From positions 1 to 64,000 of the forward strand of contig CAISCV010000087.1 of assembly GCA_903883945.1 (NCBI GenBank): a stretch of 64,000 nt of DNA, given 5' to 3'. The translations under genes and the position numbers were made by a program. Origin of the DNA: an uncultured Chitinophagaceae bacterium. GTDB lineage: Bacteria; Bacteroidota; Bacteroidia; Chitinophagales; Chitinophagaceae. The notes beneath the pieces are model-generated. The model was not told the origin of the DNA. It did no database searches and saw only the letters and a list, made by a program, of their open reading frames with translations. Positions 30,576 to 41,149 of the stretch are shown here, in pieces. The first letter of the stretch is position 1; each line of letters opens with the position of its first letter.

Positions 30576-31955
30576 ATGAAAAAGTTAATAGTACTGCTAT
30601 CCGCGCTGCCAGTATTGGGGTTGGCGCAAACAAATGATGATTCTATCTTCATTAAAAAGATTAGTGATGATGTATTACAAAACGGTCGTGCCTACGTGTT
30701 GTTGCACGATCTTACCAAGAGTATTGGGGGCCGGTTGGGAGGTTCGCCCGAATTTGCGAAGGCGATCCAATGGGGGAAAAAAACAATGGGTACGCTAGGC
30801 GCCGATAAGGTTTATTTGCAACCTTGCATGGTGCCTCGGTGGGTGCGGAATGGTAAAACAGACAAGGTAGCGGTAGTTTCTGTAAACAACAAGCCTTTGT
30901 TTAAACCGTTGGATGCACTTGCTTTGGGCAACTCATTGGGAACGCCAACCGAAAAAGGGATCACTGCGGAAGTGTTTGCAATAAACGATTTTGAACAGTT
31001 GGAGAAATATAAGGATCACCTGAAGGGAAAGATTGTTTTTTATAATTATCATTTCAACCCTACCAATATCTCCACCTTCACATCGTATGCAGATGCAGTT
31101 AGGTATAGGGGGGGAGGTGCAAGCAGAGCCGCCAAGTATGGCGCAGTGGGTATGATTGTACGTTCGATGAGTGAGTCTACTGATAATAATCCACATACAG
31201 GAGATATGGAATATAACGACTCTTTTCCTAAAATACCAGCTATGGCTATTGGATTGCAGGATGCAGATAAGTTGTGGAGACTATGTCAGTTGTCTACGTC
31301 TGTGATGTTGAATATTACTACCCATGGTAAAAAACTGCCAGATGCGACCGCAGCAAACGTAATTGCGGAAATAAAGGGAAGTGAATTTGCTGATGAGATT
31401 ATTACTGTTGGCGGTCATTTGGATAGTTGGGATGTGAATGAAGGAGCAACCGATGACGGTGCTGGGGTCGTACATACGATGGAAGTACTTCGAGTATTTA
31501 AAGCATTGGGATATCAACCTAAACGCACGATTCGTTTTGTATTGTTTGCTGATGAAGAAAAGAGTGGGAATGGTGCTCAAAAGTATGCCGATGAAGCAAA
31601 GGCAAAAGGTGAGAAGCATATTTTTGGCTTTGAAAGTGATGCAGGCGGCTTTACTCCTCGTGGATTTAGCTTTAAGGTTCCTCCGGCTGCGTGGAGTAAG
31701 TTAAATGAGTGGAAAGTATTATTTGAACCCTATGGTGGAAGCCGTTTTGTAGTTGGTGGCGGTGGTGCTGATACCGAACCGCTAGCGGAAGCATTCAATA
31801 CACCCGTTGCAGAGTTAAACCCTGATAGTCAGCGATATTTTGATATCCATCATTCTCGTGCAGATGTTTTTGAGAATGTGAATCGTAGGGAATTGTTGTT
31901 GGGTGCAGTAAACATTGCTGCCCTGATTTATTTGGTAGATAAATATGGAATGTAG
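30576..31955 (+). CDS. M28-like (M20/M28) aminopeptidase with PA domain
   Basis: GGHLDSWDVNEGATDDGAGVVHTMEVLRVFKALGYQPKRTIRFVLFADEEKSGNGAQKY; signal peptide. Confidence 0.93.
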   Translation: MKKLIVLLSALPVLGLAQTNDDSIFIKKISDDVLQNGRAYVLLHDLTKSIGGRLGGSPEFAKAIQWGKKTMGTLGADKVYLQPCMVPRWVRNGKTDKVAVVSVNNKPLFKPLDALALGNSLGTPTEKGITAEVFAINDFEQLEKYKDHLKGKIVFYNYHFNPTNISTFTSYADAVRYRGGGASRAAKYGAVGMIVRSMSESTDNNPHTGDMEYNDSFPKIPAMAIGLQDADKLWRLCQLSTSVMLNITTHGKKLPDATAANVIAEIKGSEFADEIITVGGHLDSWDVNEGATDDGAGVVHTMEVLRVFKALGYQPKRTIRFVLFADEEKSGNGAQKYADEAKAKGEKHIFGFESDAGGFTPRGFSFKVPPAAWSKLNEWKVLFEPYGGSRFVVGGGGADTEPLAEAFNTPVAELNPDSQRYFDIHHSRADVFENVNRRELLLGAVNIAALIYLVDKYGM

Positions 31956-32008
31956 GGAGAGAGTAGATAGTAGCTATGAGTTACTTGTTGTCTCTAATTA
32001 AAATCAAT

Positions 32009-32050
32009 CTATTATCTACTATCTATTATCTGCTAGTACTAACTATAAAA
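32009..32050 (+). repeat. Heptamer repeat upstream of ATG 32053
   Basis: ctattat-ctactat-ctattat-ctgctag-tactaac-tataaaa; left arm gtagatagtag at 31963-31973. Confidence 0.6.
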
Positions 32051-32052
32051 TT

Positions 32053-32445
32053 ATGAGTATAAAGAAAATAGGGTTTACAACGCTTGTAATTGTTGTACTT
32101 GTTTTGGCTGTAGTTGTTTATGCACGCTATTACTTTGTATTCGCAGAAGGAACAAAGGCAGGGCAGCTTAATACTTTTCAGCATAAGGGATATGTCTTTA
32201 AAACTTGGGAAGGTATACTCATACAAAGTGGTTTTAAGGCGAATGTACAGAGTAATGAATTCGAGTTCAGTGTACAGAAAGAAGAGGTTGCCAAGCTACT
32301 AGAGGAGAATTCGGGTAAGGAAATGGAACTGCACTACAAGCATTATTTTGGCGTGCTTCCTTGGCGAGGCAATACCGACTATGTAGTGGATAGTGTTTAC
32401 TATATATCCAATGCCAATGTTAAGGGAACTATTAGCCCCAAATAG
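32053..32445 (+). CDS. Conserved Bacteroidota single-TM protein of unknown function
   Basis: MSIKKIGFTTLVIVVLVLAVVVYARYYFVFAEGTKAGQLNTFQHKGYVFKTWEG. Confidence 0.75.
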   Translation: MSIKKIGFTTLVIVVLVLAVVVYARYYFVFAEGTKAGQLNTFQHKGYVFKTWEGILIQSGFKANVQSNEFEFSVQKEEVAKLLEENSGKEMELHYKHYFGVLPWRGNTDYVVDSVYYISNANVKGTISPK

Positions 32446-32538
32446 CTAAACGGAGATAAAAACTATTTTTCGAATACGTTAGCAACTTACAATAATCACT
32501 CGGCACTAATATTGTAATGTTGCGCAAAATACTTTTTC

Positions 32539-33138
32539 ATGAAAAGAAACCTTATTATTATTACCCTATTGTTTTGTACTGCATTGAGTTCTTGTATAAA
32601 AACAGAAGTGATACCTACACAATTAAAGATGCAGGTAATTGATGGACAAGGGTATACGGTACCTGGTGCGAGTGTGTATTTGTATGCAACAAATAATGAT
32701 TTTTATAAGGATATAAATGTAGTAGCCAAAGGAACTACCGATGCGAATGGGTACATATACTTTACGAATCTTTCAACACAGGTGGACTATTATTTCTATG
32801 TACAGGATGGGTGTCAGGATAATTTTAATAATGTTAATCATTTGTCTTATACCTTAGAACCCAATACCGTGAATGCGATAGAACCAGTTGTTGTTTCATC
32901 GGTAGGCAACATTGTTGTTCAAAGTAGTTTTTCCTATCCATACAAGATACTTATTGACGGGCAAGTATATCTTGACAATCTTCCTGCAATGAAGTCAGCC
33001 ACTTTTTATGAGATGCCAGCAGGTACGCATACCGTTGAAGTAATACAGTTTAGTGGATATATAGGGTTACCCAATGATGAAATATTTAATAATGTGACTG
33101 TTAAATGTGGTGCCTCCACTATCGTTAGTTTTCCCTAG
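32539..33138 (+). CDS. Lipoprotein with carboxypeptidase-regulatory-like fold
   Basis: Lipobox ALSSC; LKMQVIDGQGYTVPGASVYLYATNNDFYK...GTTDANGYIYFTNL. Confidence 0.75.
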   Translation: MKRNLIIITLLFCTALSSCIKTEVIPTQLKMQVIDGQGYTVPGASVYLYATNNDFYKDINVVAKGTTDANGYIYFTNLSTQVDYYFYVQDGCQDNFNNVNHLSYTLEPNTVNAIEPVVVSSVGNIVVQSSFSYPYKILIDGQVYLDNLPAMKSATFYEMPAGTHTVEVIQFSGYIGLPNDEIFNNVTVKCGASTIVSFP

Positions 33139-33164
33139 AGATTATCGAGTTCAAACTTCCTCAA

Positions 33165-33204
33165 AAGAATAACCTGAATATGGGTCTTGATTCAGGCTAT
33201 TCTT
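33165..33204 (+). other. Imperfect hairpin just upstream of the terminator
   Basis: aagaataacctgaat (33165-33179) / attcaggctattctt (33190-33204), 14 of 15 pair. Confidence 0.6.
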
Positions 33205-33215
33205 AATATAGCTAG

Positions 33216-33254
33216 AGTGCGACAACTATCAATTGGTAGGGTCGCACTTTTTTA
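33216..33254 (+). terminator. Rho-independent terminator
   Basis: agtgcgac...gtcgcact followed by TTTTTT. Confidence 0.88.
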
Positions 33255-33534
33255 TTGCCAAGCTTGTTGGTCATAGACTCCTTATGATGATGTAATTTAT
33301 GAAAATAATATATTAAGAAACAGCATCACTTGGAATAACCACAACAACCCTCACTTTATGTTAATAATATTGGCATATGTTCAAACTAGCATTAATTAGT
33401 CGTATTGTGTAATGTTTTATTCACTATTATTTTGTTATGTAAATAATAATCGCTTTATTGCACTCACTTTGCAAGTAAATTAAGTGCTTGTGTAAGTTTC
33501 AAAAAATTATTATCAGTACTAAAAAACGCAATTT

Positions 33535-36500
33535 ATGTTCAAACATTACAAACAAGCATTAACTGTTCTTTTGTTCCTTGTCACAACGTTTGCCCAGGCG
33601 CAGTCGCCACAAGCTTCTATTCGTTCGAATGGAAATGCAAAAAACAACTTCTTTACAACAGTTAGCCAAGCTGCTCTCCAAGTTAAGACGTTGAAAGCTG
33701 TGCTTCAAACGCCACAAATGATGAAAGCCAAAGAAACTTTAAAGAACTTTAAGCTTTATTCAATTGATGAAAATGCATTGAAGCAATATTTGGCACAAGC
33801 TCCTCTTGAAAACAATATTGGTAAGAATAAGCTCGATTTGCAAGTTCCGATGCCAAATGGAGAAATAGAAACATTTGAAGTTGTAAACTCTCAAGTATTA
33901 TCTCCAGAAATTGCTAAGCAATTTCCTTCTATTAAAACCTATAACGGTACTGGTAAGACCAACAAAGGTTTAATTATTCATTTTACAGTGTCAAATAGCG
34001 GTTTTAATGCAATTGTACTTGGTAGCAAAAATGATTTCTACATCGAAAGGCAAACCGACAACAAGACAAGGGTTGCAAATTATATCAGTTATTATGTAAA
34101 AGACATTGTTACACCTAAAGATTTCAGGAAAACGAATAATTCTTGTGGAGATAAAGGTCACACAATGCTGCATATAGAACCTAGTATGCCTGTGAGGTCA
34201 TTATTAGATTTTCAGCGTTCTTCATCTGGCAAAGGATTATATACGCCTAATTTTGGTGTTTCATTAAGAACATTCAGATTGGCTATGTCTGCTACTGGAG
34301 AGTATACAAATAACTTTCCTGGGGCTACTATTGCCGACAAACAACAAGCGGCTTTTGAATATATCGTTGCAGAAGTAAACAGAATGTGCGCTGTTTATAA
34401 AACTGATTTGGGGGTAACTTTTACGTTGGTAAGTGGTACCAATACAATTTTAACAGATACTAAAACCCTAAGTAATGGCGATCAAAGTGCTTTATTGGCA
34501 CAAAATCAAACACTTTTGGACAATGTGATTGGTTCTGATAAATATGATGTAGGTCATTCGCATACTTTTGATGGGGTAGGTACTTCTGGTGGCGGATTGG
34601 CTGTAAGCCCAGCCATTTGTAATGCGTCCTCAAAAGCGGAAGGGGTGAGTGGAACAGGAGGAGCTCCTTGGGTACAATTGTTTTTTGACCAAACATTCTT
34701 TCATGAAATGGGGCATCAGTTTGGCATGAGCCATTCTTACAACAGCAACATTCCTGTATGTACTACAAGAGAACAAAAAACAGCAGCAGAACCAGGTTCG
34801 GGTGCTACCATTATGAGTTATGGGTTTACTTGTGGGAGTGATGACTATCTTCAAAATTCTACAACTTTCGGTCCTATTCTTCACTTTCACACGCTAAATA
34901 TTGATCAGGCTCTTGCAACCATAAATGCTAATAGCTGTTACGTTTCTACTCCGTCGTCTAACATTGCACCTGTTATTACGGCTGTTACTCAAGGAACAAC
35001 GATTCCAAAATCTACTCCCTTCTCTTTGTCAGCAACAGCTTCAGATGAGAATGGTGATAACCTAACGTATACCTGGGATGGTAAAAATGTTGGGCTAGAA
35101 GCAACACCTGTACCTGGAGATATAGACAATACCGCAATTCCTCCCTACTCCAGAAGTTATGAGGCATCTGCTTCAGGAGATAGGGTTTTCCCTATTTTAA
35201 GTTCCATTTTAGATGGCACTAATCAAGCAAAAGGCGATAAACTTCCCTCCATAAGCACTACCTTAACCTATGGGTTAACAGTAAGAGACAATAATTCGGA
35301 AGTAGGAGCGATTGCTACATCGGATGTGGTTCTTACCGTTGATGGAAACGCTGGGCCATTCCTGATTACCAATGATTTAACGGGCATTCTTCAGCCAAGC
35401 TCAAACCAAACTATCACCTGGAATGTAAATAACACAGATGGTAGTAATGGAAGTACAGTGAATGTTCCTAATGTAAAAATTTCCTTATCCACTGATGGTG
35501 GGCAAACCTTTGGTACCGTATTGTTAGAGTCTACTCCCAATAATGGTTCCGCAAGTGTAACCCTACCCAACCTTACTACGAATTCGGCTAGAATAAAAGT
35601 AGAAGCTATTGGAAATATTTTCTTTGATATTTCTAATTCCGATTTCACGATAAGTTCAACTGCAACTGCTGTCAATACCTGGACGGGTGTTACCTCGTCT
35701 GACTGGACCGATGTTAGCAACTGGTCAAACAATGTAGTTCCAACTGCTACCGATGATGTAGTTATACCAGGTGGTAAAAATCCACCTGCTATTGCAGGAA
35801 CCCAAGCGGTGAAAAACATTACGATAAACAGTGGTGCAACTGTTACCCTAACAGGTGTTTTACAAGTAAATGGTAATATTCAAAATGATGGTGTTGTAAG
35901 CGATGCCGGAACCGTGGATGTAGTTGGTACAACAGCAGCAACAATTAGTGGAACAGGTACGGTAAATAATCTTACCCTAGATAATACTGGGGGTACAAGT
36001 ATTGCCCCAGAGATTACCAATAAATTATCTGTTACTGGTTTACTAACTGTAAATGCAGCCCTTCAAACCAACGATCACCTGGTTATAGTTAGCACTGCAA
36101 CCCAATCTGGGATGATTAAAGATGAAACAGGTGCGTTAAGCGGAAAAGCGTATATCCAACACTTTACTTCAGGCTCATTTGGTTACCACCATTTTAGTAG
36201 CCCTGTAAGTGATGGTATTGTGAATATGTGGGGCAACGTAGCATTTCCGATGTTTGGCGACGACGGGGTTGTTGCTTTGGGAAGTAACAGAGGTGCTTTG
36301 CAAATATATAATGAAGTAGATAATACCACTTCTGTTTTAGATTCCAGCTATTACAACTACACCGTTTTAACCAATCCGCTTACACCTGCACAAGGCTATA
36401 CGGCTTGGTTAAATAGCTTGCCTACGCTAAATACGTTTGGTACACCAAACAATGGAGGTATTGGTATTAATGTAACACATAGTGCCGGTACAAACGACCC

Positions 36501-37437
36501 TAAGGGTTGGAATTTTGTGGGTAATCCTTACCCGTCACCTATCAGCTGGACTGCGCTGAAAGCATTAAACCCCGATTTGTTTAGCAGTGATGCTGCCTGT
36601 TATATCTGGAAGACCTCAGGTGGTCTTAATGGAAGCTGGTCTACTTACGATGGTGTTGCGGGTGTAAATGGTGCAGGTGATGTGATCAATTCTTCTTTGG
36701 GCTTCTTTATATATGTTGATAAAAGTGGTACTCTGAAATTTGATAATACCGTAAGGACTTACTCATTTAATTCTCCTGAGGTATTTGGTACTAAAACTGC
36801 TTCTAGCAACATGCTACGACTATCTATAAAAGATGCCATCAATGGAACAACCGATGAAGCAGTGGCATATACAAGTAATAAAGCTAGATTCTCCAAAAAG
36901 ATTCCGCAACCAACTGGGGCTACCAATGCAACGATAGCCTTTGAAGTAAAAGGTTCAAAAGCGGCTATCAATGTTTTGACAGCGATAGACAGCAAGACGG
37001 AGTTGCCTGTTACGGTTCTTACACCAAAGGCAGGTACTTATACTTTAAGTTTAAGTACTAAGAACATCAGCTTGCCCGTTTACTTAAAGGATGCGGTAAC
37101 TGGAACATACACCGATTTATCGGCTGCAACCACTATCACTACAAGTGCTAAGGAAACAAGTGGAAGATACAGTATTGTATTCTCGAACCTTACTTCATTC
37201 ACCACAAACAACCTCACTACTTATCCAAACCCTGCAAAGAACGTGGTTACAGTAAAAGGAAGTCATATAGCTTCAGTTCAGGTTATTGATAATCTGGGAA
37301 GAGTTGTTAGGATTGTTTCTTTGAAAGATGCTACAAACCCAACTATATCTGTAAGTAATCTACAAGCAGGTGCCTATCATTTAAGGGTACAAACAACGGA
37401 TGGTAAGTTTAGTAATTTGGGTATTGTGAAGGAATAA
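33535..37437 (+). CDS. T9SS-secreted reprolysin-like zinc metalloprotease
   Basis: Signal peptide; HEMGHQFGMSHSYNSNIPVC; 1300 aa; C-terminus TYPNPAKNVVTVKGSHIASVQVIDNLGRVV...GAYHLRVQTTDGKFSNLGIVKE. Confidence 0.93.
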   Translation: MFKHYKQALTVLLFLVTTFAQAQSPQASIRSNGNAKNNFFTTVSQAALQVKTLKAVLQTPQMMKAKETLKNFKLYSIDENALKQYLAQAPLENNIGKNKLDLQVPMPNGEIETFEVVNSQVLSPEIAKQFPSIKTYNGTGKTNKGLIIHFTVSNSGFNAIVLGSKNDFYIERQTDNKTRVANYISYYVKDIVTPKDFRKTNNSCGDKGHTMLHIEPSMPVRSLLDFQRSSSGKGLYTPNFGVSLRTFRLAMSATGEYTNNFPGATIADKQQAAFEYIVAEVNRMCAVYKTDLGVTFTLVSGTNTILTDTKTLSNGDQSALLAQNQTLLDNVIGSDKYDVGHSHTFDGVGTSGGGLAVSPAICNASSKAEGVSGTGGAPWVQLFFDQTFFHEMGHQFGMSHSYNSNIPVCTTREQKTAAEPGSGATIMSYGFTCGSDDYLQNSTTFGPILHFHTLNIDQALATINANSCYVSTPSSNIAPVITAVTQGTTIPKSTPFSLSATASDENGDNLTYTWDGKNVGLEATPVPGDIDNTAIPPYSRSYEASASGDRVFPILSSILDGTNQAKGDKLPSISTTLTYGLTVRDNNSEVGAIATSDVVLTVDGNAGPFLITNDLTGILQPSSNQTITWNVNNTDGSNGSTVNVPNVKISLSTDGGQTFGTVLLESTPNNGSASVTLPNLTTNSARIKVEAIGNIFFDISNSDFTISSTATAVNTWTGVTSSDWTDVSNWSNNVVPTATDDVVIPGGKNPPAIAGTQAVKNITINSGATVTLTGVLQVNGNIQNDGVVSDAGTVDVVGTTAATISGTGTVNNLTLDNTGGTSIAPEITNKLSVTGLLTVNAALQTNDHLVIVSTATQSGMIKDETGALSGKAYIQHFTSGSFGYHHFSSPVSDGIVNMWGNVAFPMFGDDGVVALGSNRGALQIYNEVDNTTSVLDSSYYNYTVLTNPLTPAQGYTAWLNSLPTLNTFGTPNNGGIGINVTHSAGTNDPKGWNFVGNPYPSPISWTALKALNPDLFSSDAACYIWKTSGGLNGSWSTYDGVAGVNGAGDVINSSLGFFIYVDKSGTLKFDNTVRTYSFNSPEVFGTKTASSNMLRLSIKDAINGTTDEAVAYTSNKARFSKKIPQPTGATNATIAFEVKGSKAAINVLTAIDSKTELPVTVLTPKAGTYTLSLSTKNISLPVYLKDAVTGTYTDLSAATTITTSAKETSGRYSIVFSNLTSFTTNNLTTYPNPAKNVVTVKGSHIASVQVIDNLGRVVRIVSLKDATNPTISVSNLQAGAYHLRVQTTDGKFSNLGIVKE

Positions 37438-37439
37438 TA

Positions 37440-37488
37440 GTGAGTGGTGAGAAATGAGTGGTGAGAAAGTGAGTAAGTAAGTGGTGAG
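37440..37488 (+). repeat. Heptamer repeat right after the metalloprotease stop
   Basis: gtgagtg-gtgagaa-atgagtg-gtgagaa-agtgagt-aagtaag-tggtgag. Confidence 0.65.
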
Positions 37489-37515
37489 TAGAAAACGCTT
37501 CAAATTACAATATAG

Positions 37516-37556
37516 AAAGTGCAGCTACTACCTTAAGGGTGGGGCTGCACTTTTAG
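37516..37556 (+). terminator. Rho-independent terminator after the metalloprotease
   Basis: aaagtgcagc...gctgcactttt. Confidence 0.82.
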
Positions 37557-37842
37557 TTTTATTTTGGTCTGTTAAATTATCTAGCTTACAACTACTATTT
37601 AGTTGATTGTAGAACTTACAATGAACCTACTCTGAAATTGAAACAGAATGGTTTCTATTTTGAGCTAGCTCGTTCAAAATGAAGGCCTTGCGAGGCACTA
37701 AGCAATCTTTTTCTAATAATATAAGTCACTTATAATACAAAAAAAGGCTGATTCGTGACCTAAAAAGACGTTTACTAATTTTGAACAGATTAAATTTTCG
37801 AAGAGGTTTATTTTTTTAAAAATTGTAATACTTACCAGAGCG

Positions 37843-38136
37843 TCATTTTTTGTTATTTGCCCTATCTTTTTTCCTGAAGGTGTCATCTAAAACGTTACTT
37901 GCCCTACTCCTTTTTTGGGGAATGCCACCCATAACGTTATTCGCCCTATTCCCATTTTTAGGAATGCCACCCATAATGTTACTTGCCCTACTCCTTTTTT
38001 GGGGAATGCCATCCATAACGTTATTTGCCCTATTCCCTTTTTTGGGAATACCATCCATAACATTATTTGCCTTATTCCTGTTTTTTGGGATGCCACCCAT
38101 AACGTTATTTGTACTATTCTAGATTTCCTGAATGTT
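37843..38136. repeat. Array B: 42-bp intergenic tandem repeat
   Basis: 'aacgtta'-type core at 37891, 37933, 37975, 38017, 38059, 38101: exactly 42 bp apart; degenerate flanking copies. Confidence 0.93.
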
Positions 38137-38510
38137 GGTTCTTTCCTTATTTAATCCGTTGCCGATATGTGGAGCATAATATGTAAGGGAATCCATTGGG
38201 GTTACAGATACTAATGCCGTGCAATAGCGGCAATTTGTCCCGCATTATAAAATAGGTCGTAATACAATGATTGCTGATGTGTAAGACAAACAAAATGGAA
38301 CAGCTCCAATTTGTAAAGGCCAGATTAAGAAAATAAAGATTGGTCTACTACTTTGCAAATATATTCCTATTCACTATTTATTGGAGGAGGGATTGCTGGT
38401 ACTTTTTGGCAAGTGGCAGCTTTGATGGGCTAGTTGGTTGTTTGTTGCTATTACAACTTTTAAAAAATTTATAATAGCTATGCGCCATCTGCCCAAACAG
38501 GAAGGCTTCG

Positions 38511-38640
38511 ATGGAAGCTATCAACAAATTGACCGCTATATACAGCAAAACGGAGTTGCCGATAACCATCAGCACGCCAAAAGCGGGCATGTACTTCCCC
38601 TCACATTGCTCCTTTGATAACTTATATTTCCATTCGCCAA
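38511..38640 (+). pseudogene. Relic of a metalloprotease C-terminal segment
   Basis: MEAINKLTAIYSKTELPITISTPKAGMY vs KAAINVLTAIDSKTELPVTVLTPKAGTY in 33535-37437 (nt ~36958 onward), similarity also visible in nucleotides. Confidence 0.75.
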
Positions 38641-38754
38641 CCCCTTTTTTAATTAATCATTCCATGAAATATGAGAATAATCAGTTTTTAAACTAATCAA
38701 TGTCACCAATGGTGGAAGTGCCAAAAAATACTTTTGCCCCATAATAAAACAACT

Positions 38755-38922
38755 ATGGGTGTATTAATCATTTTACTGATTGCTAGTATTGGCGTTGCCG
38801 TTACCTTTTTGTTTGCCTTCTTATGGGGCGTGAAAAATAAACAATTTGATGACAATTACGCTCCTCCATATCGTATTCTCTTCGATGATAAACCTACAAT
38901 ATCATCAACAGACGAGAAATAA
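38755..38922 (+). CDS. ccoS: cbb3-type cytochrome oxidase assembly protein CcoS
   Basis: MGVLIILLIASIGVAVTFLFAFLWGVKNKQFDDNYAPPYRILFDD; directly upstream of ccoNO. Confidence 0.9.
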   Translation: MGVLIILLIASIGVAVTFLFAFLWGVKNKQFDDNYAPPYRILFDDKPTISSTDEK

Positions 38923-38992
38923 ATAGATAACTAACCTTTTTTTCAATCAAATAATTCATAACATCTTTTTTCATTACTAAAACAACGACTAT

Positions 38993-41149
38993 ATGCAGGT
39001 AGAGAAATTTTATTACGACAACAAAACGGTTAAATGGTTTGCTTATGCCGTGATGGTATGGGGACTGGTAGGTATGTTGGCCGGCCTTTGGATTGCTATC
39101 GAAATGTATTATCCCCCACTAAGTATGGGTTTCGCTCCCACCACTTTTGGTAGAATGAGACCGGTACACACTAATGCCGTCATTTTTGCCTTTGTGGGTA
39201 ACGGTATTTTTATGGGAGTGTATTACTCCTTGCAACGCTTGTGTAAAGCAAGGATGTTCAGCGATACACTTAGTAAGATTCACTTTTGGGGATGGCAACT
39301 GATTATCGTTGCTGCTGCACTCACCCTTTGGGCAGGGTGTACTTCAGGTAAAGAATATGCCGAATTGGAGTGGCCAATTGATATTGCCATTGCTTTAGTT
39401 TGGGTACTTTTTGGTGTCAATATGTTTGGAACCATCATCAAACGTAGAGAAAGCCATATCTATGTTGCCATCTGGTTTTATATCGCCACCTGGGTTACAG
39501 TTGCCATGTTGCACATTGTAAATTCAATGGAGTTGCCAATTTCATTCCTTAAGAGTTATAGTATGTATGCCGGGGTACAAGATGCCTTGGTGCAATGGTG
39601 GTATGGTCACAATGCAGTAGCATTTTTCCTTACAACTCCTTATTTGGGGTTGATGTATTACTTCCTTCCTAAGGCAGCCAATCGTCCTGTGTATTCTTAC
39701 AGACTATCTATCATTCACTTCTGGGCATTGATATTTATCTATATCTGGGCCGGTCCTCACCACTTGTTATATACTGCTTTGCCAGATTGGGCACAGTCTC
39801 TAGGTACAGTATTCTCTATTATGTTGATTGCTCCAAGTTGGGGTGGTATGCTGAATGGTTTATTTACACTCCGTGGTGCTTGGGATAAAGTTCGTGAAGA
39901 ACCGGTATTGAAGTTCCTGGTAGTAGCAGTTACCTGCTATGGTATGGCAACCTTCGAAGGCCCTATGTTGAGTTTGAAGAATGTAAACGCTATCTCTCAC
40001 TTTACCGACTGGACCATCGCTCACGTACACATCGGTGCATTGGGATGGAATGGATTTATGACCTTTGGTGTACTCTATTTCTTGATTCCTAAAATGTGGA
40101 ATACACCATTGTACTCTAAGAAACTAGCAAACACACACTTCTGGTTAGGAACCATCGGTATTGTATTATATGCCATTCCTTTGTATTGGGCAGGTTTTAC
40201 ACAAGCAATGATGTGGAAGACTTTCACACCAGAAGGACAGTTGAAATTCCAGTTTTTAGAAACTGTTACACACATTCTACCTATGTACATCGCAAGAAGT
40301 GTGGGTGGGGCTATCTACATAGCAGGTGTGGTTGTAATGACTTACAACCTGATTAAAACAATTGGTAAAGGAAGTTTTGTTGCTGATGAAGCAGCCGAAG
40401 CAGCACCTTTCCCTAAAGAAATAAAAACACATAGCAACGAATACTGGCACAGATGGATCGAAAGAAGACCTATGCAAATGTTGGTGTTTAGCTTAATAGC
40501 AGTTGCCATAGGTGGTGCTATAGAAATTGTTCCTACCTTCTTAATCAAATCAAACATTCCTACCATCAGTAGCGTGAAACCTTATACACCATTGGAGTTA
40601 CAAGGACGTGATATCTACATCCGTGAAGGTTGTTACTTGTGCCACTCTCAAATGATCAGACCTTTCCGTGATGAAGTAGCCCGTTATGGCGAATACTCCA
40701 AAGCCGGTGAGTTTATATATGATCACCCTTTCCAATGGGGTTCAAAAAGAACAGGTCCAGATTTAGCTAGGGTAGGAGGTAAGTATCCCGACAGTTGGCA
40801 TTTCAATCACATGCAAGATCCCCAGTCTATGTCTCCAGGTTCCATTATGCCTTCTTATCCTTGGTTGTACGAAGATGACATTAATGCTTTCACTACCCCT
40901 AAGAAGATATGGGCTATGCGCAAATTGGGCGTACCTTATCCAGAAGGATATGAAGATAAATGTAATGCCGACTTGCAAAAACAAGCAAATGAGATTGCTG
41001 ATCGGTTAAAAGGCGATAAGCTGGATATTAAACCTCAAAAAGAAATTGTGGCACTCATCGCTTATTTACAAAGGTTAGGTAAAGACATAAAAGCGGCACC
41101 TAAGCAAGAAACAACTGTAACAGGCGACGCATCCGTTCCAGGTAACTAA
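38993..41149 (+). CDS. ccoNO: Fused cbb3 oxidase subunits I/II (CcoN-CcoO)
   Basis: CcoN half (WFAYAVMVWGLVGMLAGLW...HTNAVIFAFVGNGIF) fused to CcoO half (GRDIYIREGCYLCHSQMIRPFRDEVARYGEYSKAGEFIYDHPFQWGSKRTGPDLARVGGKY). Confidence 0.97.
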   Translation: MQVEKFYYDNKTVKWFAYAVMVWGLVGMLAGLWIAIEMYYPPLSMGFAPTTFGRMRPVHTNAVIFAFVGNGIFMGVYYSLQRLCKARMFSDTLSKIHFWGWQLIIVAAALTLWAGCTSGKEYAELEWPIDIAIALVWVLFGVNMFGTIIKRRESHIYVAIWFYIATWVTVAMLHIVNSMELPISFLKSYSMYAGVQDALVQWWYGHNAVAFFLTTPYLGLMYYFLPKAANRPVYSYRLSIIHFWALIFIYIWAGPHHLLYTALPDWAQSLGTVFSIMLIAPSWGGMLNGLFTLRGAWDKVREEPVLKFLVVAVTCYGMATFEGPMLSLKNVNAISHFTDWTIAHVHIGALGWNGFMTFGVLYFLIPKMWNTPLYSKKLANTHFWLGTIGIVLYAIPLYWAGFTQAMMWKTFTPEGQLKFQFLETVTHILPMYIARSVGGAIYIAGVVVMTYNLIKTIGKGSFVADEAAEAAPFPKEIKTHSNEYWHRWIERRPMQMLVFSLIAVAIGGAIEIVPTFLIKSNIPTISSVKPYTPLELQGRDIYIREGCYLCHSQMIRPFRDEVARYGEYSKAGEFIYDHPFQWGSKRTGPDLARVGGKYPDSWHFNHMQDPQSMSPGSIMPSYPWLYEDDINAFTTPKKIWAMRKLGVPYPEGYEDKCNADLQKQANEIADRLKGDKLDIKPQKEIVALIAYLQRLGKDIKAAPKQETTVTGDASVPGN

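Noticed and set aside
37843-38154. ORFs 37843-38100 (-), 37850-38122 (+), 37887-38096 (-), 37915-38154 (+) as proteins
   Set aside because: They are by-products of the 42-bp repeat: the period is a multiple of 3, so several frames on both strands stay open. No signal peptide, upstream context or family resemblance.
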